From contig NZ_BMVR01000006.1 in assembly GCF_014650815.1 (NCBI RefSeq), positions 549,912 to 613,911 of the forward strand: a stretch of DNA of 64,000 nucleotides, in the 5' to 3' direction. The DNA comes from Streptomyces flavofungini (GTDB taxonomy: Bacteria; Actinomycetota; Actinomycetes; Streptomycetales; Streptomycetaceae). Shown here one piece after another: positions 51,683 to 60,233 of this stretch (its first letter is position 1; each line of letters opens with the position of its first letter). The translations under genes were made by a program, and so were the position numbers. A model generated the notes under the pieces. That model worked only from the letters and a program-made list of their open reading frames with translations. It ran no database searches and was not told the DNA's origin.

Positions 51683-51735
51683 ACGATCAAAAAAGGCCGC
51701 CCCAGGTCCTGGGGCGGCCTTTTTTGATCGTTTAC
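51679..51735. terminator. 57-bp perfect palindrome, bidirectional terminator
   Basis: Two 28-base arms are exact reverse complements around a single T (arm starts GTAAACGATCAAAAAAGG; inner arm GGCCGCCCCAGG). It contains the map stop codon and gives a GC stem followed by T6 on both strands: a strong intrinsic terminator in both directions. Confidence 0.95.
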
Positions 51736-51795
51736 GCATCCCCGACGGGGGACGGGGTACCGTTTTTACCGACAGGATGTCGGGAACCAGTTGAC

Positions 51796-51814
51796 TTAGG
51801 TAAGCCTAACCTTG
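51796..51814. promoter_or_regulatory. Iron box (DmdR/IdeR site) before heme oxygenase
   Basis: TTAGGTAAGCCTAACCTTG; the core AGGTAAG-C-CTAACCT fits the iron box (AGGTWAG-S-CTWACCT). It lies 55 bp upstream of the heme oxygenase start. Confidence 0.88.
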
Positions 51815-51869
51815 GATGATCGGTCCTGGCCACACTGGTTTCCCGCCTTCTTCGGCTCCGGAGGACCCC

Positions 51870-52547
51870 ATGGACTCGGCGATCACTCAGCCCCCCACGT
51901 TCTCGACGCTCATCCGCACCGCGTCCCACGAACAGCACACCGAGGCGGAGTCGTCGACGTTCATGAGCGACCTGCTCGGCGGCCGCCTCGACGTGCGCGC
52001 GTACGCGAGGTACACGGAGCAGTTGTGGTTCGTGTACCGCGCGCTGGAGGACGGCGCGCAGGCCCTGCGCGAGGACCCGGTGGCGGGGCCGTTCATACGG
52101 CCCGAGCTGGCCCGGGTCGCCGAGCTGGAGCGCGACCTCGCGCACCTGCGGGGCGCCGACTGGCGCGCGGGGCTGGCGGCGCTGCCCGCCACGGCGGCGT
52201 ACGCGGCGCGGGTCGAGGAGTGCGCGCGGACCTGGCCGGGCGGCTATGTGGCCCACCACTACACGCGCTATCTGGGGGACCTGTCCGGCGGGCAGATCAT
52301 CCGCGGCAAGGCGGAGAAGACCTGGGGCTTCGACCGCAAGGGCGACGGCGTGCGGTTCTACGTCTTCGAGGACATCGCCAACCCCGCCGCGTTCAAGCGG
52401 AGCTATCGCGAGCTGCTCGACGGCCTCGACGTGGTCGTCCCCGACGACCTGGAGAAGCAGCGCATCGTCGACGAGTGCAAGCGGGCGTTCGCCCTGAACA
52501 CGGCAGTCTTCCGGGAGCTCGGCGCCGAGTTCCCGCTGTCGGCCTGA
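51870..52547 (+). CDS. hmuO: Heme oxygenase (biliverdin-forming)
   Basis: A 225-residue all-helical heme oxygenase of the HmuO type. His23 in EQHTEAES is the proximal heme ligand, followed by STFMSDLLGG; the distal helix is YLGDLSGGQIIRG. It cleaves heme to biliverdin, CO and Fe2+, freeing iron from imported heme. GGAGG precedes ATG at 51870. The iron box upstream means expression in iron starvation. It is the first gene of the heme/iron locus. Confidence 0.94.
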   Translation: MDSAITQPPTFSTLIRTASHEQHTEAESSTFMSDLLGGRLDVRAYARYTEQLWFVYRALEDGAQALREDPVAGPFIRPELARVAELERDLAHLRGADWRAGLAALPATAAYAARVEECARTWPGGYVAHHYTRYLGDLSGGQIIRGKAEKTWGFDRKGDGVRFYVFEDIANPAAFKRSYRELLDGLDVVVPDDLEKQRIVDECKRAFALNTAVFRELGAEFPLSA

Positions 52548-52622
52548 CCGCCGCCCCCACGTCGGTGGACGTCTGTCGCGCCGCGCGCTCGTCCTCGACC
52601 TCCCCCAAGCCCTGACGGAGCA

Positions 52623-52642
52623 GGGGACCCCCACGACGGGCT
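52623..52642. repeat. 20-bp dispersed repeat, copy 2
   Basis: Identical to 17038-17057. It sits next to a CTCCCCCAAG...AGGGGACCCCCA stretch (about 52608-52633), a pattern common in Streptomyces intergenic DNA. Confidence 0.6.
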
Positions 52643-52671
52643 CCACATGCCCGTCCCGCCGCGTTCAGCTG

Positions 52672-53475
52672 TCAGACGAGTGTCGGCGGCTGAGGGAACG
52701 TCACCCGGCCGCCCAGTTCGATGAAGTCGTCGGGGCCCGGGGCCGTGAGCAGTTGGGAGCCGCGGCCCTGGGTGATGTTCAGGGCGCGGCCCAGTTCGCG
52801 GGTGAGCAGCAGCGCCGCCGCCCCGGTGGCCTCGTCCTCGGTGATGCCGTCGCCCCGCCCGGGAAACCCCCGCGCCCGTACGCGCCCCGCCGCCTCGTCC
52901 TCCCACGCCCAGGCGTAGATCCACTCCCCCGCCGGGGGCACCGCGAGCGCCTCCACCTCGGCCGCCGACGCGTACCGGCGCAGCGTCCGCCCCGGCGCCC
53001 AGTCGGCCCGCGCCACGATCCAGCTGAACTCCCCGTCCTGGTGGGCCTCGACGGCCCCGGCGGCGGTGACAAGCTCGGGCACGTCGAGCAGCCAGGCCGC
53101 GCCGACGCACGGGTAGCCGGCGAACGGCAGCCGCGTCGAGGGCGTGTAGATGTCGACGGCGCCGCGCTCGGGGTCGTCGACGAACACCGTCTCGCTGAAG
53201 CCGAGTTTGGCGGCGAGCGCCTGCCGGTCCGCCCGCTCGGGCACCCGCGTGCCGTCCCGTACGACGCCCAGCTCGTTGCCGTACCGGCCGTCCGGGGCGC
53301 AGAAGACCCGCAGGACGTCGATGCCGTGGTGCACGTCGGGCAGGCCCGCCGTGTCCCGCGTGTCCGGCCCGCCCCAGGCGTGCGCCGCGTCCCGTGCTCC
53401 CGGCCCGTCCGACGCACCCTGCGTGCCCTGCGCGCGGTACGAGGCGTCCGTGCCATGTTCGTTCTCTGCGTTCAC
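52672..53475 (-). CDS. PhzF family isomerase-like protein
   Basis: A 267-residue PhzF-fold protein: the core starts DVLRVFCAPDGRYGNELGVV, where Glu follows GN as in the family active site, with PSTRLPFAGYPCVGAAWLL. PhzF members are isomerases/epimerases acting on aromatic or diacid substrates; function here is unknown. The first 50 residues are low complexity, and the start is GTG at 53475 by default. It sits inside the iron/heme locus, transcribed opposite to heme oxygenase, and ends with no iron box; a link to heme catabolism is possible but unproven. Confidence 0.82.
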   Translation of the reverse strand: MNAENEHGTDASYRAQGTQGASDGPGARDAAHAWGGPDTRDTAGLPDVHHGIDVLRVFCAPDGRYGNELGVVRDGTRVPERADRQALAAKLGFSETVFVDDPERGAVDIYTPSTRLPFAGYPCVGAAWLLDVPELVTAAGAVEAHQDGEFSWIVARADWAPGRTLRRYASAAEVEALAVPPAGEWIYAWAWEDEAAGRVRARGFPGRGDGITEDEATGAAALLLTRELGRALNITQGRGSQLLTAPGPDDFIELGGRVTFPQPPTLV

Positions 53476-53514
53476 CCGGGCATTGAAGCATCACGCGCCC
53501 CACCCTGCACACGG

Positions 53515-53561
53515 CTGACGGCGGGTACCCGGCGCGCCAAGCGCCGGGTACCCGCCGTCAG
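53515..53561. terminator. Perfect 21-bp stem with 5-base loop
   Basis: Arm CTGACGGCGGGTACCCGGCG plus C (53515-53535) pairs exactly with 53541-53561 around GCCAA. It lies between the phzF-like start and the end of the htaA gene, so it probably terminates the htaA transcript. Confidence 0.8.
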
Positions 53562-53633
53562 TTCGGCCGAGCCCGCCAGGTCGGCCGGGTCAGCCGGTAC
53601 GGCCCGTACGACCGGTTCGGCCAGTGCGGACGA

Positions 53634-55211
53634 TCACGCGTGGCGGCTCGGGCGGACGACCTGCCGCCGTCGCGCCGCGTACACGACCCCGGCCCCGGCC
53701 ACGACGACCGCGCCCGCGGCGCCGAGCAGCGCCCCCGACGGCGTGTCGGAGCCCGTCGCGGCGAGCGACCCGCTGCCGCCGACCGAACCGCCGCCGCCCA
53801 CACTGCCGCCGCCACCGCCGCCCACACTGCCGCCGCCACCGGCGGCCGCACTGTCAGCGCCGTCAGCGCCATCGACGGAGTCACCGGCGCCGCCCGCGGG
53901 CGACGGGATCCGGGCCGCGTCGGACAGGGTGAGCGCGACCGTCATCGGGTCGAGCTTCTCGCCCTTCTTGTACGGGGACCCGGCCGCCTCGCTCTCGAAC
54001 TGCTTGGCGCCCGCCGCCGTGAGCCGCGTCGGCACCTTGCTGAGCACGACGACGTCGTTCTTCGCCTGGTACGAGGCCCGGGAGAGGTCGAGGGTCGCGA
54101 ACTTCACGTCGTTGCTGGTGCGGCCCTGGGCCTTCACGTCCACGGACAGCGTGCCGGTCTTGCCGCGCGCCCGGACCTTGAAGTCGCTGAACTTCACGTC
54201 GATGCCGTGGCCCTTGTACAGGAACCGCACGCTGCCGCCGTAGGACGCGTCGATCTTCTTGGCCCCGGCGTTCCAGCTCGCCTTGGCGTACGGGAAGGCG
54301 TACCCGGCCGACGTCTTCTTCGCGCCGCCGGACGTCTGGATGCTGCCGCCCGTGGAGATGTAGCGGCGGAAGGACTCCTTCAGGCCCCAGGACAGTTTGC
54401 CGCCGACGGCCTTGTCGCCCGCCGCCCCGCCGGTGCCGGACGACGGCTTCGCGGTCGGCTCCGTCGGCTTGGGGGTGGGCTTCGAGGTCGGCGTCGTGGG
54501 CTTGGACGTCGGCTTCTGGGTCGGCTTGGTGGGCGTCGGCTGCGGGGCCGGGCCGCCGGGCTTCACCGTCAGCGTGGCCGGGTCGAGCACCTGGCCCTTC
54601 TGGTACATGCCGTTGAACGCCTTCGCGCCCTTCTCGGTGAGCGCCGTCGGGATGTCCTTGAACGTCATCGCGCCGCCCTGGCCCTGCCCGGGCCGGACCT
54701 CGCTGAGGTCGAGGGTCGCGAGGTCGATGTCGTTCTGCTTGGCGCCGTTGAGCGTGACGTCGGCCTGGATCGCCCCGGTCTTGCCCTTGGTGTGCACCTT
54801 GACGTCCGCGATGCTGATGTCGAACTTGTGCTGCGTCGAGGTGAAGCGGACCTGGCCCTTGAAGGCGACCTTCAGGGCGTGGTCCGCCATCGCGTACGTG
54901 CCCTTGCCGCCGGTGTACGTGAACACCCCGTTGCCCGGCGCCTGCTCGGCACCGCCCGTGGCCTTGATCTTGCCGTGCGCCATGCCCGTGACGTACTTCC
55001 GGAACGACTCCTTCAAGCCCCAGTCCAGGGTGCCGTCCGTGATCGTGAAGGCCGACGGCGCCTTCTGCTCGGCGGCCGTGCTCGGCGCGCCGGACGCGGC
55101 CCCGGAGGGCGCGTCGGCGGCGACGGCGGGCAGGGCGAGCGCGGCGGCGCCCAGCGCGACGGCCGTCGCTACGGCGGCCGCGCGGGCTATGGGGCGACGG
55201 GTGACTGCCAT
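53634..55211 (-). CDS. htaA: Cell-wall HtaA-domain heme-binding protein with LAATG sortase signal
   Basis: A 525-residue surface protein: signal peptide (1-31), two HtaA domains (about 47-205 and 265-420; GTLDWGLKESFRKYV and GKLSWGLKESFRRYI), joined by a Thr/Lys/Pro-rich linker, then a Gly-rich stretch, LAATG at 483-487, a hydrophobic helix and basic tail. The LAxTG signal is read by class E sortases, so the protein is probably linked to peptidoglycan. HtaA domains bind heme and hand it to HmuT (known in Corynebacterium). GAGGAG precedes ATG at 55211. The 3' spacer has a terminator hairpin. Confidence 0.92.
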   Translation of the reverse strand: MAVTRRPIARAAAVATAVALGAAALALPAVAADAPSGAASGAPSTAAEQKAPSAFTITDGTLDWGLKESFRKYVTGMAHGKIKATGGAEQAPGNGVFTYTGGKGTYAMADHALKVAFKGQVRFTSTQHKFDISIADVKVHTKGKTGAIQADVTLNGAKQNDIDLATLDLSEVRPGQGQGGAMTFKDIPTALTEKGAKAFNGMYQKGQVLDPATLTVKPGGPAPQPTPTKPTQKPTSKPTTPTSKPTPKPTEPTAKPSSGTGGAAGDKAVGGKLSWGLKESFRRYISTGGSIQTSGGAKKTSAGYAFPYAKASWNAGAKKIDASYGGSVRFLYKGHGIDVKFSDFKVRARGKTGTLSVDVKAQGRTSNDVKFATLDLSRASYQAKNDVVVLSKVPTRLTAAGAKQFESEAAGSPYKKGEKLDPMTVALTLSDAARIPSPAGGAGDSVDGADGADSAAAGGGGSVGGGGGGSVGGGGSVGGSGSLAATGSDTPSGALLGAAGAVVVAGAGVVYAARRRQVVRPSRHA

Positions 55212-55243
55212 GGCTGTGTGCTCCTCGGGAAGGGAGAGGGATA

Positions 55244-55292
55244 GGGGGATTGGGGGGAATGGGGAGTTGGGGGGGTGCTGGGGACGGGGGTG
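55244..55292 (+). promoter_or_regulatory. G-quadruplex-type tract upstream of htaA
   Basis: Six G-runs of 4-7 bases with short loops (GGGGG-ATT-GGGGGG-AAT-GGGG-AGTT-GGGGGGG and more) on the plus strand, the template strand of the minus-strand htaA gene. It is 33 bp upstream of its start, in the spacer after the second htaA-type gene. Confidence 0.6.
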
Positions 55293-55413
55293 CGGATGCG
55301 CGGGCGTTGCGGGGGGGGAGCCCGGGAGCGGGGAGGGGGCCGGAGGGGGTGGGGCGGGGCGGTTCCGTGGCGGCAGGTGTCCCGGCCTCAACCGCCCTCC
55401 GCTCCCCCGGGGT

Positions 55414-56976
55414 TCAGCCGGATGCGGCGGAGCCGGTCGGGCCGGAGGAACCGTCGCCCCCGTCACCATCGCCGCCCCCGTCACCACCGGCGGACGCCGC
55501 CCGTGCCGCCCGGCGCCGCCGTTCGAAACGGACCGCGAACGCCGCCGCGACGAGCAGCGCGGCCACCGCCGCGAGCGTGATGGGGAGCGCCTTCGACGAG
55601 CCGCCGGACTCGTCGGAGTCGGCGAACTCCGGCTTCGCGGCCGCCTTCGGCTTCGCGTCGGACGTAGCCTTCTTCGGGTCGGGGGTGGAGCCGAGGTCCG
55701 GCAGCGCGGGCAGTTCCGCCTCGTCGTCGACGGCGACGGCGAGCGAGACGGGGTCCATGGCGGTGCCCGGCTTGTACATCGAGCCGAACGCCTTGGAGCC
55801 GTCGGCGGTGAGTTTCGCGGGGGCCTCGGTGACGGCGAACAGACCGTCGCGCGGCTTGAGTTCCTTCAGTCCGGCGCCCGCGAAGGTGACCAGCGGGGCC
55901 TTCTTCTTCTTGAAGCCCGCGCCACCCGCGCCGCCCGCACTCTCGACGTCGGCGTACAGCGTGCCCTCGCCGTCCTTGACGCCGACGGCGACCTCGCTCA
56001 GCCGGATGTCGAGCCCGTGCTTGCCGGTGAAGCGGACCGCACCGGCGAAGTCGGCGCCCAGGGTGTGCTTCTTCTCGTCGTACGAGCCCTTGCCCTGGGG
56101 GAAGCGGAACAGCGCGCCGCCGTCCTCGGCACCGGACGACAGCGTCCACTTGCCCTTGGCGATGGACCCGGAGACGTACTCGCGGAAGGTGCGGCGCACG
56201 CCCCAGTCGACGGCGGCGTCCTCGATGCGCCCGGCGGCCCGGTCCTTCTTGGCGTCGGCCTTCTCGTCGGACTTCTTGCCGGGCTTCTTCGACGGCTTGT
56301 CGCCGGACCCGCCGGGCTTGTCGGCGCCGCCCTTGCCCGCGACCAGGTCCGTCGACAGGCTCACCGAGTCGAGCCGGGTGCCCGCCGTGTAGTACCCGGC
56401 GAAGGCCTTGGCGCCCTGCGAGGTGAGCGTGGCGGGCAGGTTGGTGAGGGCGACGGGGCCGGTGCCGCCCTTCATGTCGATGCCCGAGACGTTCAGGTTG
56501 GCCAGCGGCACCTGGGCGGTCGAGGTGACCTTGCCGGTGCCCTTCTCCTTGCTGACCATGTCGGCGTAGAGCGTGCCGGAGCCGCCGGAGACCTTGACCG
56601 TGGGGCGGCTGATCGTCAGGTCGAGGGCGTACGAGCCGCCCTTCTTGTGCCCGGTGAAGTGCACTCCCCCGGAGAAGCCAGCCGTGAACGCGCCGGTGTC
56701 GGGGTCGTAGGAGCCCTTGGCGGAGTGGAAGCGGAACTGGCTGCCGCCGACCGTCGCCGCGCCGCCCTGGAGGTTCCAACTGCCCTTCGCGATGGGCCCG
56801 GTGACATAGCTCTGGAAGGAGGACTTGACGCCCCAGTCGAGCCTGCCGCCCTGCACGGTGCTCGGTTTCGCGTGCGCGGCGGTCGTGGGGAGCAGCGCTC
56901 CCAGGAGCGCGGCCAGGACGGCCACGGCTCCCACGCGGGCGCCGCGGCGCGGGCGCGGCTGTCTGGGCGACGGCAT
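55414..56976 (-). CDS. HtaA-domain heme-binding membrane protein
   Basis: A 520-residue protein: signal peptide (1-36), two HtaA domains (about 42-205 and 250-415; GRLDWGVKSSFQSYV and AAVDWGVRRTFREYV), a Lys/Asp-rich linker, and a C-terminal transmembrane helix (ALPITLAAVAALLVAAAFAV) with a basic tail. Unlike its neighbour it has no sortase motif, so it is membrane-anchored. GGAGGGG precedes ATG. Its promoter shares an iron box with hmuT on the other strand. It and the LAATG protein probably form a heme relay from wall to membrane. Confidence 0.9.
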   Translation of the reverse strand: MPSPRQPRPRRGARVGAVAVLAALLGALLPTTAAHAKPSTVQGGRLDWGVKSSFQSYVTGPIAKGSWNLQGGAATVGGSQFRFHSAKGSYDPDTGAFTAGFSGGVHFTGHKKGGSYALDLTISRPTVKVSGGSGTLYADMVSKEKGTGKVTSTAQVPLANLNVSGIDMKGGTGPVALTNLPATLTSQGAKAFAGYYTAGTRLDSVSLSTDLVAGKGGADKPGGSGDKPSKKPGKKSDEKADAKKDRAAGRIEDAAVDWGVRRTFREYVSGSIAKGKWTLSSGAEDGGALFRFPQGKGSYDEKKHTLGADFAGAVRFTGKHGLDIRLSEVAVGVKDGEGTLYADVESAGGAGGAGFKKKKAPLVTFAGAGLKELKPRDGLFAVTEAPAKLTADGSKAFGSMYKPGTAMDPVSLAVAVDDEAELPALPDLGSTPDPKKATSDAKPKAAAKPEFADSDESGGSSKALPITLAAVAALLVAAAFAVRFERRRRAARAASAGGDGGGDGDGGDGSSGPTGSAASG

Positions 56977-56999
56977 CGGACCCCTCCAGGTCTAGTCAA

Positions 57000-57018
57000 T
57001 AAGGTAAGGCTAACCTAA
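57000..57018. promoter_or_regulatory. Iron box between htaA operon and hmuTUV
   Basis: TAAGGTAAGGCTAACCTAA matches the palindromic iron box at 17 of 19 positions and serves divergent promoters of the HtaA genes and hmuT. Confidence 0.93.
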
Positions 57019-57122
57019 ACTACGATCATCGTGGCGCGGAACCCCACGCCACACCGGCCTCGGACGTCCGGGACACCTCGACGGCCACAGACCTCAACAG
57101 CACGACAGGACGGTGGACTTCG

Positions 57123-58145
57123 GTGCGCAAGCCGCGCTCACTCCGTATCGGCGGCCTCGTCAGCGCGGTGACCGCCGCGCTCGCGCTCACCCTCGCGGGG
57201 TGCGGCTCGTCCGGCGACGGCGGCGGCACCGGAGGCGGCGGGACGCGGGCCAAGGCCGCGCCCGCCGACCGCGTCGAGCCCCTTGCGGCCAAGGCGGAGC
57301 CGAAGCTGCCCGCGACCGTGAAGTCCGCCGACGGCAAGCGGGTCACCGTCGAGGACACCAGCCGGATCGTGCCCCTGACCGGCAGCCTGAACGAGATCGT
57401 CTTCACGCTCGGACTCGGCAGGAACGTGGTGGCGCGCGACATCACCGCCACCTTCGACCAGGCCGCGAAGCTGCCCGTGGTGACGCGCGCCCACGACGTC
57501 TCGGCGGAGAGCGTGCTGTCCCTGAAGCCCACGGTCGTCCTCGCGGACACCACGACGGGCCCCGCCGAGGCCATCGACCAGATCCGCTCGGCGGGCATCC
57601 CCCTCGTCGTCCTCGAACCGGCCAAGAGCCTCGCCGACGTCGGCCCGCGCATCGAGGCGGTGGCCCGTGCCCTCGGCGTCGAGAAGGCGGGCGCCGCGCT
57701 CAAGTCCCGTACCGAGCAGCGGATCTCGAAGGTACGCGGCACCGTGCCGAAGCACTCGAAGAAGCCCAGGGTCGCCTTCCTCTACCTGCGCGGATCGGCC
57801 TCCGTCTATCTGCTCGGCGGGCGCGAGTCCGGCGCGGGCTCGCTCCTGGAGGCGGCGGGCGCGGTGGACGCGGGCAAGGCGTCCGGCCTGCGGAAGGACT
57901 TCACCGCCATCACCAGCGAGGCCCTGGCCAAGGCCGCGCCGGACGCGATCCTCGTGATGTCGAAGGGCCTCGACTCCGTGGGCGGCATGGACGGCCTGGT
58001 GAAGATCCCCGGCGTGGCCGAGACGCCCGCCGGCATGGACCGCCGGGTGGTGTCCATCGAGGACGGCGTCCTGCTCAACTACGGCCCCCGCACCGACCAG
58101 GTCCTCAAGTCCCTGGTGGACCAGCTCTACAAGGACGCCAAGTGA
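57123..58145 (+). CDS. hmuT: Heme ABC transporter binding lipoprotein
   Basis: A 340-residue class III solute-binding protein with lipobox LAGC (Cys27), a Gly-rich linker, and two Rossmann-like lobes joined by a helix. Segments RIVPLTGSLNEIVFTLGLG and SLKPTVVLADTTTGP are typical of HmuT/ShuT heme-binding proteins. It takes heme from HtaA proteins and gives it to HmuUV. GTG start at 57123; the stop overlaps hmuU (GTGA). Confidence 0.92.
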   Translation: MRKPRSLRIGGLVSAVTAALALTLAGCGSSGDGGGTGGGGTRAKAAPADRVEPLAAKAEPKLPATVKSADGKRVTVEDTSRIVPLTGSLNEIVFTLGLGRNVVARDITATFDQAAKLPVVTRAHDVSAESVLSLKPTVVLADTTTGPAEAIDQIRSAGIPLVVLEPAKSLADVGPRIEAVARALGVEKAGAALKSRTEQRISKVRGTVPKHSKKPRVAFLYLRGSASVYLLGGRESGAGSLLEAAGAVDAGKASGLRKDFTAITSEALAKAAPDAILVMSKGLDSVGGMDGLVKIPGVAETPAGMDRRVVSIEDGVLLNYGPRTDQVLKSLVDQLYKDAK

Positions 58146-59263
58146 CGCTCGCCGCACGACCGGGCACCGGGCAGGACGCCCCCGCGGCAACCGAAGCAGC
58201 CCCCGCCGATCCCACCGACCTTCCGCGCCCCACCCGCCGCAACGCCCCCTTCCTCCTCACCACCGCCCTCACCGCCGCCCTCGCCCTCCTCGCCCTGCTC
58301 TCCGCCGGGATCGGCGCCTACGACATCCCGCTCGGCGACGTGCTCGCCTCCGTCCAGCACCGCATGGGCCTCGGCGGGCACGCGCTCGACCGGGTCGGCG
58401 AGAGCGTGCTGTGGAACGTGCGGCTGCCGCGCGTGGTGCTCGCGCTGCTCGTCGGCGCGTCGCTCGGGTGCGCGGGCGCGCTGATGCAGGGCGTGTTCGG
58501 CAATCCCCTCGCGGAGCCGGGCGTCATCGGGATCTCCTCGGGCGCGGCGGTCGGCGCGGTCGCCTCGATCGCCCTCGGGCTCAGCTTCTTCGGGAACTGG
58601 ACCGTCACCGTGTGCGCGTTCGTCGCCGGGCTCGCGACGGTGCTGCTCGTGTACGTCCTGTCGCGCGACGGCGGCCGGACGGAGGTCGTGACGCTGATCC
58701 TCACCGGCATCGCCGTGAACGCCTTCGCGGGTGCGCTCATCGGCCTCTTCCTGTTCTTCGCGGACAACGCGCAGGTCACCCAGATCACGTTCTGGCAGCT
58801 CGGCTCGCTGGCGCAGGCCACCTGGCCGAAGGTGCTCGCCGTCCTGCCGTGCGCGGCGGCCGGGCTCCTCGTCGCGCCGCTGTACGCCCGCAAGCTGGAT
58901 CTGCTCGCCCTCGGGGAGCGGCCCGCGCGGCATCTGGGCGTGGACGTGGAGCGGCTGCGGATGGTGCTCGTGCTCGTGGTGGCGCTGCTCACGGCGGCGG
59001 CCGTCGCGGTGGCGGGGATCATCACGTTCGTGGGGCTGCTGGTGCCGCATCTGCTGCGGATGGCGGCGGGGCCGGGGCACCGGTTCCTGGTGCCGGGCAG
59101 CGCGCTCGGCGGGGCCGTGGTCCTGGTAGGCGCCGACCTCGCGGCGCGCACGGTCGCCGCGCCCGCCGAGCTGCCCCTCGGCGTGCTCACCGCGCTCTTC
59201 GGCAGCCCGTTCTTCTTCTGGCTGCTGCGCAGGACCCGCCGCAAGCAAGGGGGCTGGGCATGA
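58142..59263 (+). CDS. hmuU: Heme ABC transporter permease
   Basis: A 373-residue FecCD-type permease with about ten transmembrane helices; ATLQGVFGNPLAEPGVIGISSGA-like segment (MQGVFGNPLAEPGVIG) and FVGLLVPHLLRMAAGPGHR are diagnostic. An N-terminal tail of 40 residues is unusually Pro/Thr-rich. The GTG at 58142 overlaps the hmuT stop by 4 bp; the much longer open frame upstream is a shadow of hmuT. Confidence 0.93.
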   Translation: MTLAARPGTGQDAPAATEAAPADPTDLPRPTRRNAPFLLTTALTAALALLALLSAGIGAYDIPLGDVLASVQHRMGLGGHALDRVGESVLWNVRLPRVVLALLVGASLGCAGALMQGVFGNPLAEPGVIGISSGAAVGAVASIALGLSFFGNWTVTVCAFVAGLATVLLVYVLSRDGGRTEVVTLILTGIAVNAFAGALIGLFLFFADNAQVTQITFWQLGSLAQATWPKVLAVLPCAAAGLLVAPLYARKLDLLALGERPARHLGVDVERLRMVLVLVVALLTAAAVAVAGIITFVGLLVPHLLRMAAGPGHRFLVPGSALGGAVVLVGADLAARTVAAPAELPLGVLTALFGSPFFFWLLRRTRRKQGGWA

Positions 59264-60108
59264 TCGGGACACTGAGCAAGCGGATCTTCGGGGTACGCGA
59301 CCGGGTGCTGCCCGAGCCCGTCGCACCCGGCGACGTGCTCGCCGAGGCGGCGGACCTGCGGGTGCGGCTCGGCGGCCGTGAGGTGCTGCGGGGCGTGACG
59401 GTGGCGGCCCGCGCGGGCGAGGTGCTCGCCCTGGTCGGCCCCAACGGCGCGGGCAAGTCCACCCTGTTGGCCGCCCTCGCCGCCGACCTGCCCGCCGACG
59501 CGGGCACCGTGCGCGTCTGCGGCCGCCCCGCCCCGGACTGGCCCGCGCGCGAACTCGCCCTGCGCCGGGCCGTCCTGCCGCAGTCCGCCACCCTGTCCTT
59601 CCCCTTCCCGGTCGAGGACGTCGTCCGGATGGGCCGGGCGCCGTGGGCCGGGACGCGCCGCGCGGACGACGACGACCGGATCGTGCGCGCGGCGATGGCG
59701 GCGACCGAGGTGGGCGCGTTCGCGGCCCGGCCGTTCTCCGCGCTCAGCGGCGGCGAGCGGGCGCGGGTGGCGCTCGCCCGGGTGCTCGCCCAGCGCGCCC
59801 CGCTGCTGCTGCTCGACGAGCCGACGGCCGCGCTCGACCTGCGCCACCAGGAGCTGGTCCTGCGGGTGTGCCGGGAACGGGCCGCGGCGGGCGACGCGGT
59901 GGTGGTCGTCCTGCACGACCTGGGGCTCGCGGCGGCGTACGCGGACCGGGCGGTGATCCTGGACGGCGGGGTGGTCGCGGCCGACGGGGCGCCCGGGGAG
60001 GTCTTCGAGGACGGGCTGCTCTCGGACGTGTACCGGCAGCCCATCGAGGTGTTCCCGCACCCGCGGACCGGGGCGCCGCTGGTCACGCCGCTGCGCACCA
60101 TCGCTTGA
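59260..60108 (+). CDS. hmuV: Heme ABC transporter ATPase
   Basis: A 282-residue ATPase with Walker A GPNGAGKST, signature LSGGERARVALA, Walker B LLLLDEPTAALD and H-loop VLHDLGLAAAY, as in HmuV. It powers heme import through HmuU. ATG at 59260 overlaps the hmuU stop by 4 bp, completing a tightly coupled hmuTUV operon. Confidence 0.94.
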   Translation: MIGTLSKRIFGVRDRVLPEPVAPGDVLAEAADLRVRLGGREVLRGVTVAARAGEVLALVGPNGAGKSTLLAALAADLPADAGTVRVCGRPAPDWPARELALRRAVLPQSATLSFPFPVEDVVRMGRAPWAGTRRADDDDRIVRAAMAATEVGAFAARPFSALSGGERARVALARVLAQRAPLLLLDEPTAALDLRHQELVLRVCRERAAAGDAVVVVLHDLGLAAAYADRAVILDGGVVAADGAPGEVFEDGLLSDVYRQPIEVFPHPRTGAPLVTPLRTIA

Positions 60109-60153
60109 CCCGCGCTTTACCTCCTCGTGAATAAGCCCGAAGTAAGGGTCGGT

Positions 60154-60172
60154 TAAGTTAGGTCCACCTCAC
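60154..60172. promoter_or_regulatory. Iron box candidate before efeO
   Basis: TTAAGTTAGGTCCACCTCA agrees at 15 of 19 places with the Streptomyces iron box as I remember it (TTAGGTTAGGCTCACCTAA). It lies 61 bp before efeO. It is weaker than the two sites upstream. Confidence 0.65.
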
Positions 60173-60233
60173 TGGCCCGACACGCCAGTTCTTCTGTGTG
60201 CCTTCGTGCCAGTTCGCCCCCTTTGGAGTTCCC

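Noticed and set aside
57113..58141. 716-residue HmuU
   Set aside because: The upstream frame is the shadow of hmuT; GTG at 58142 overlaps the hmuT stop in the usual 4-bp manner.
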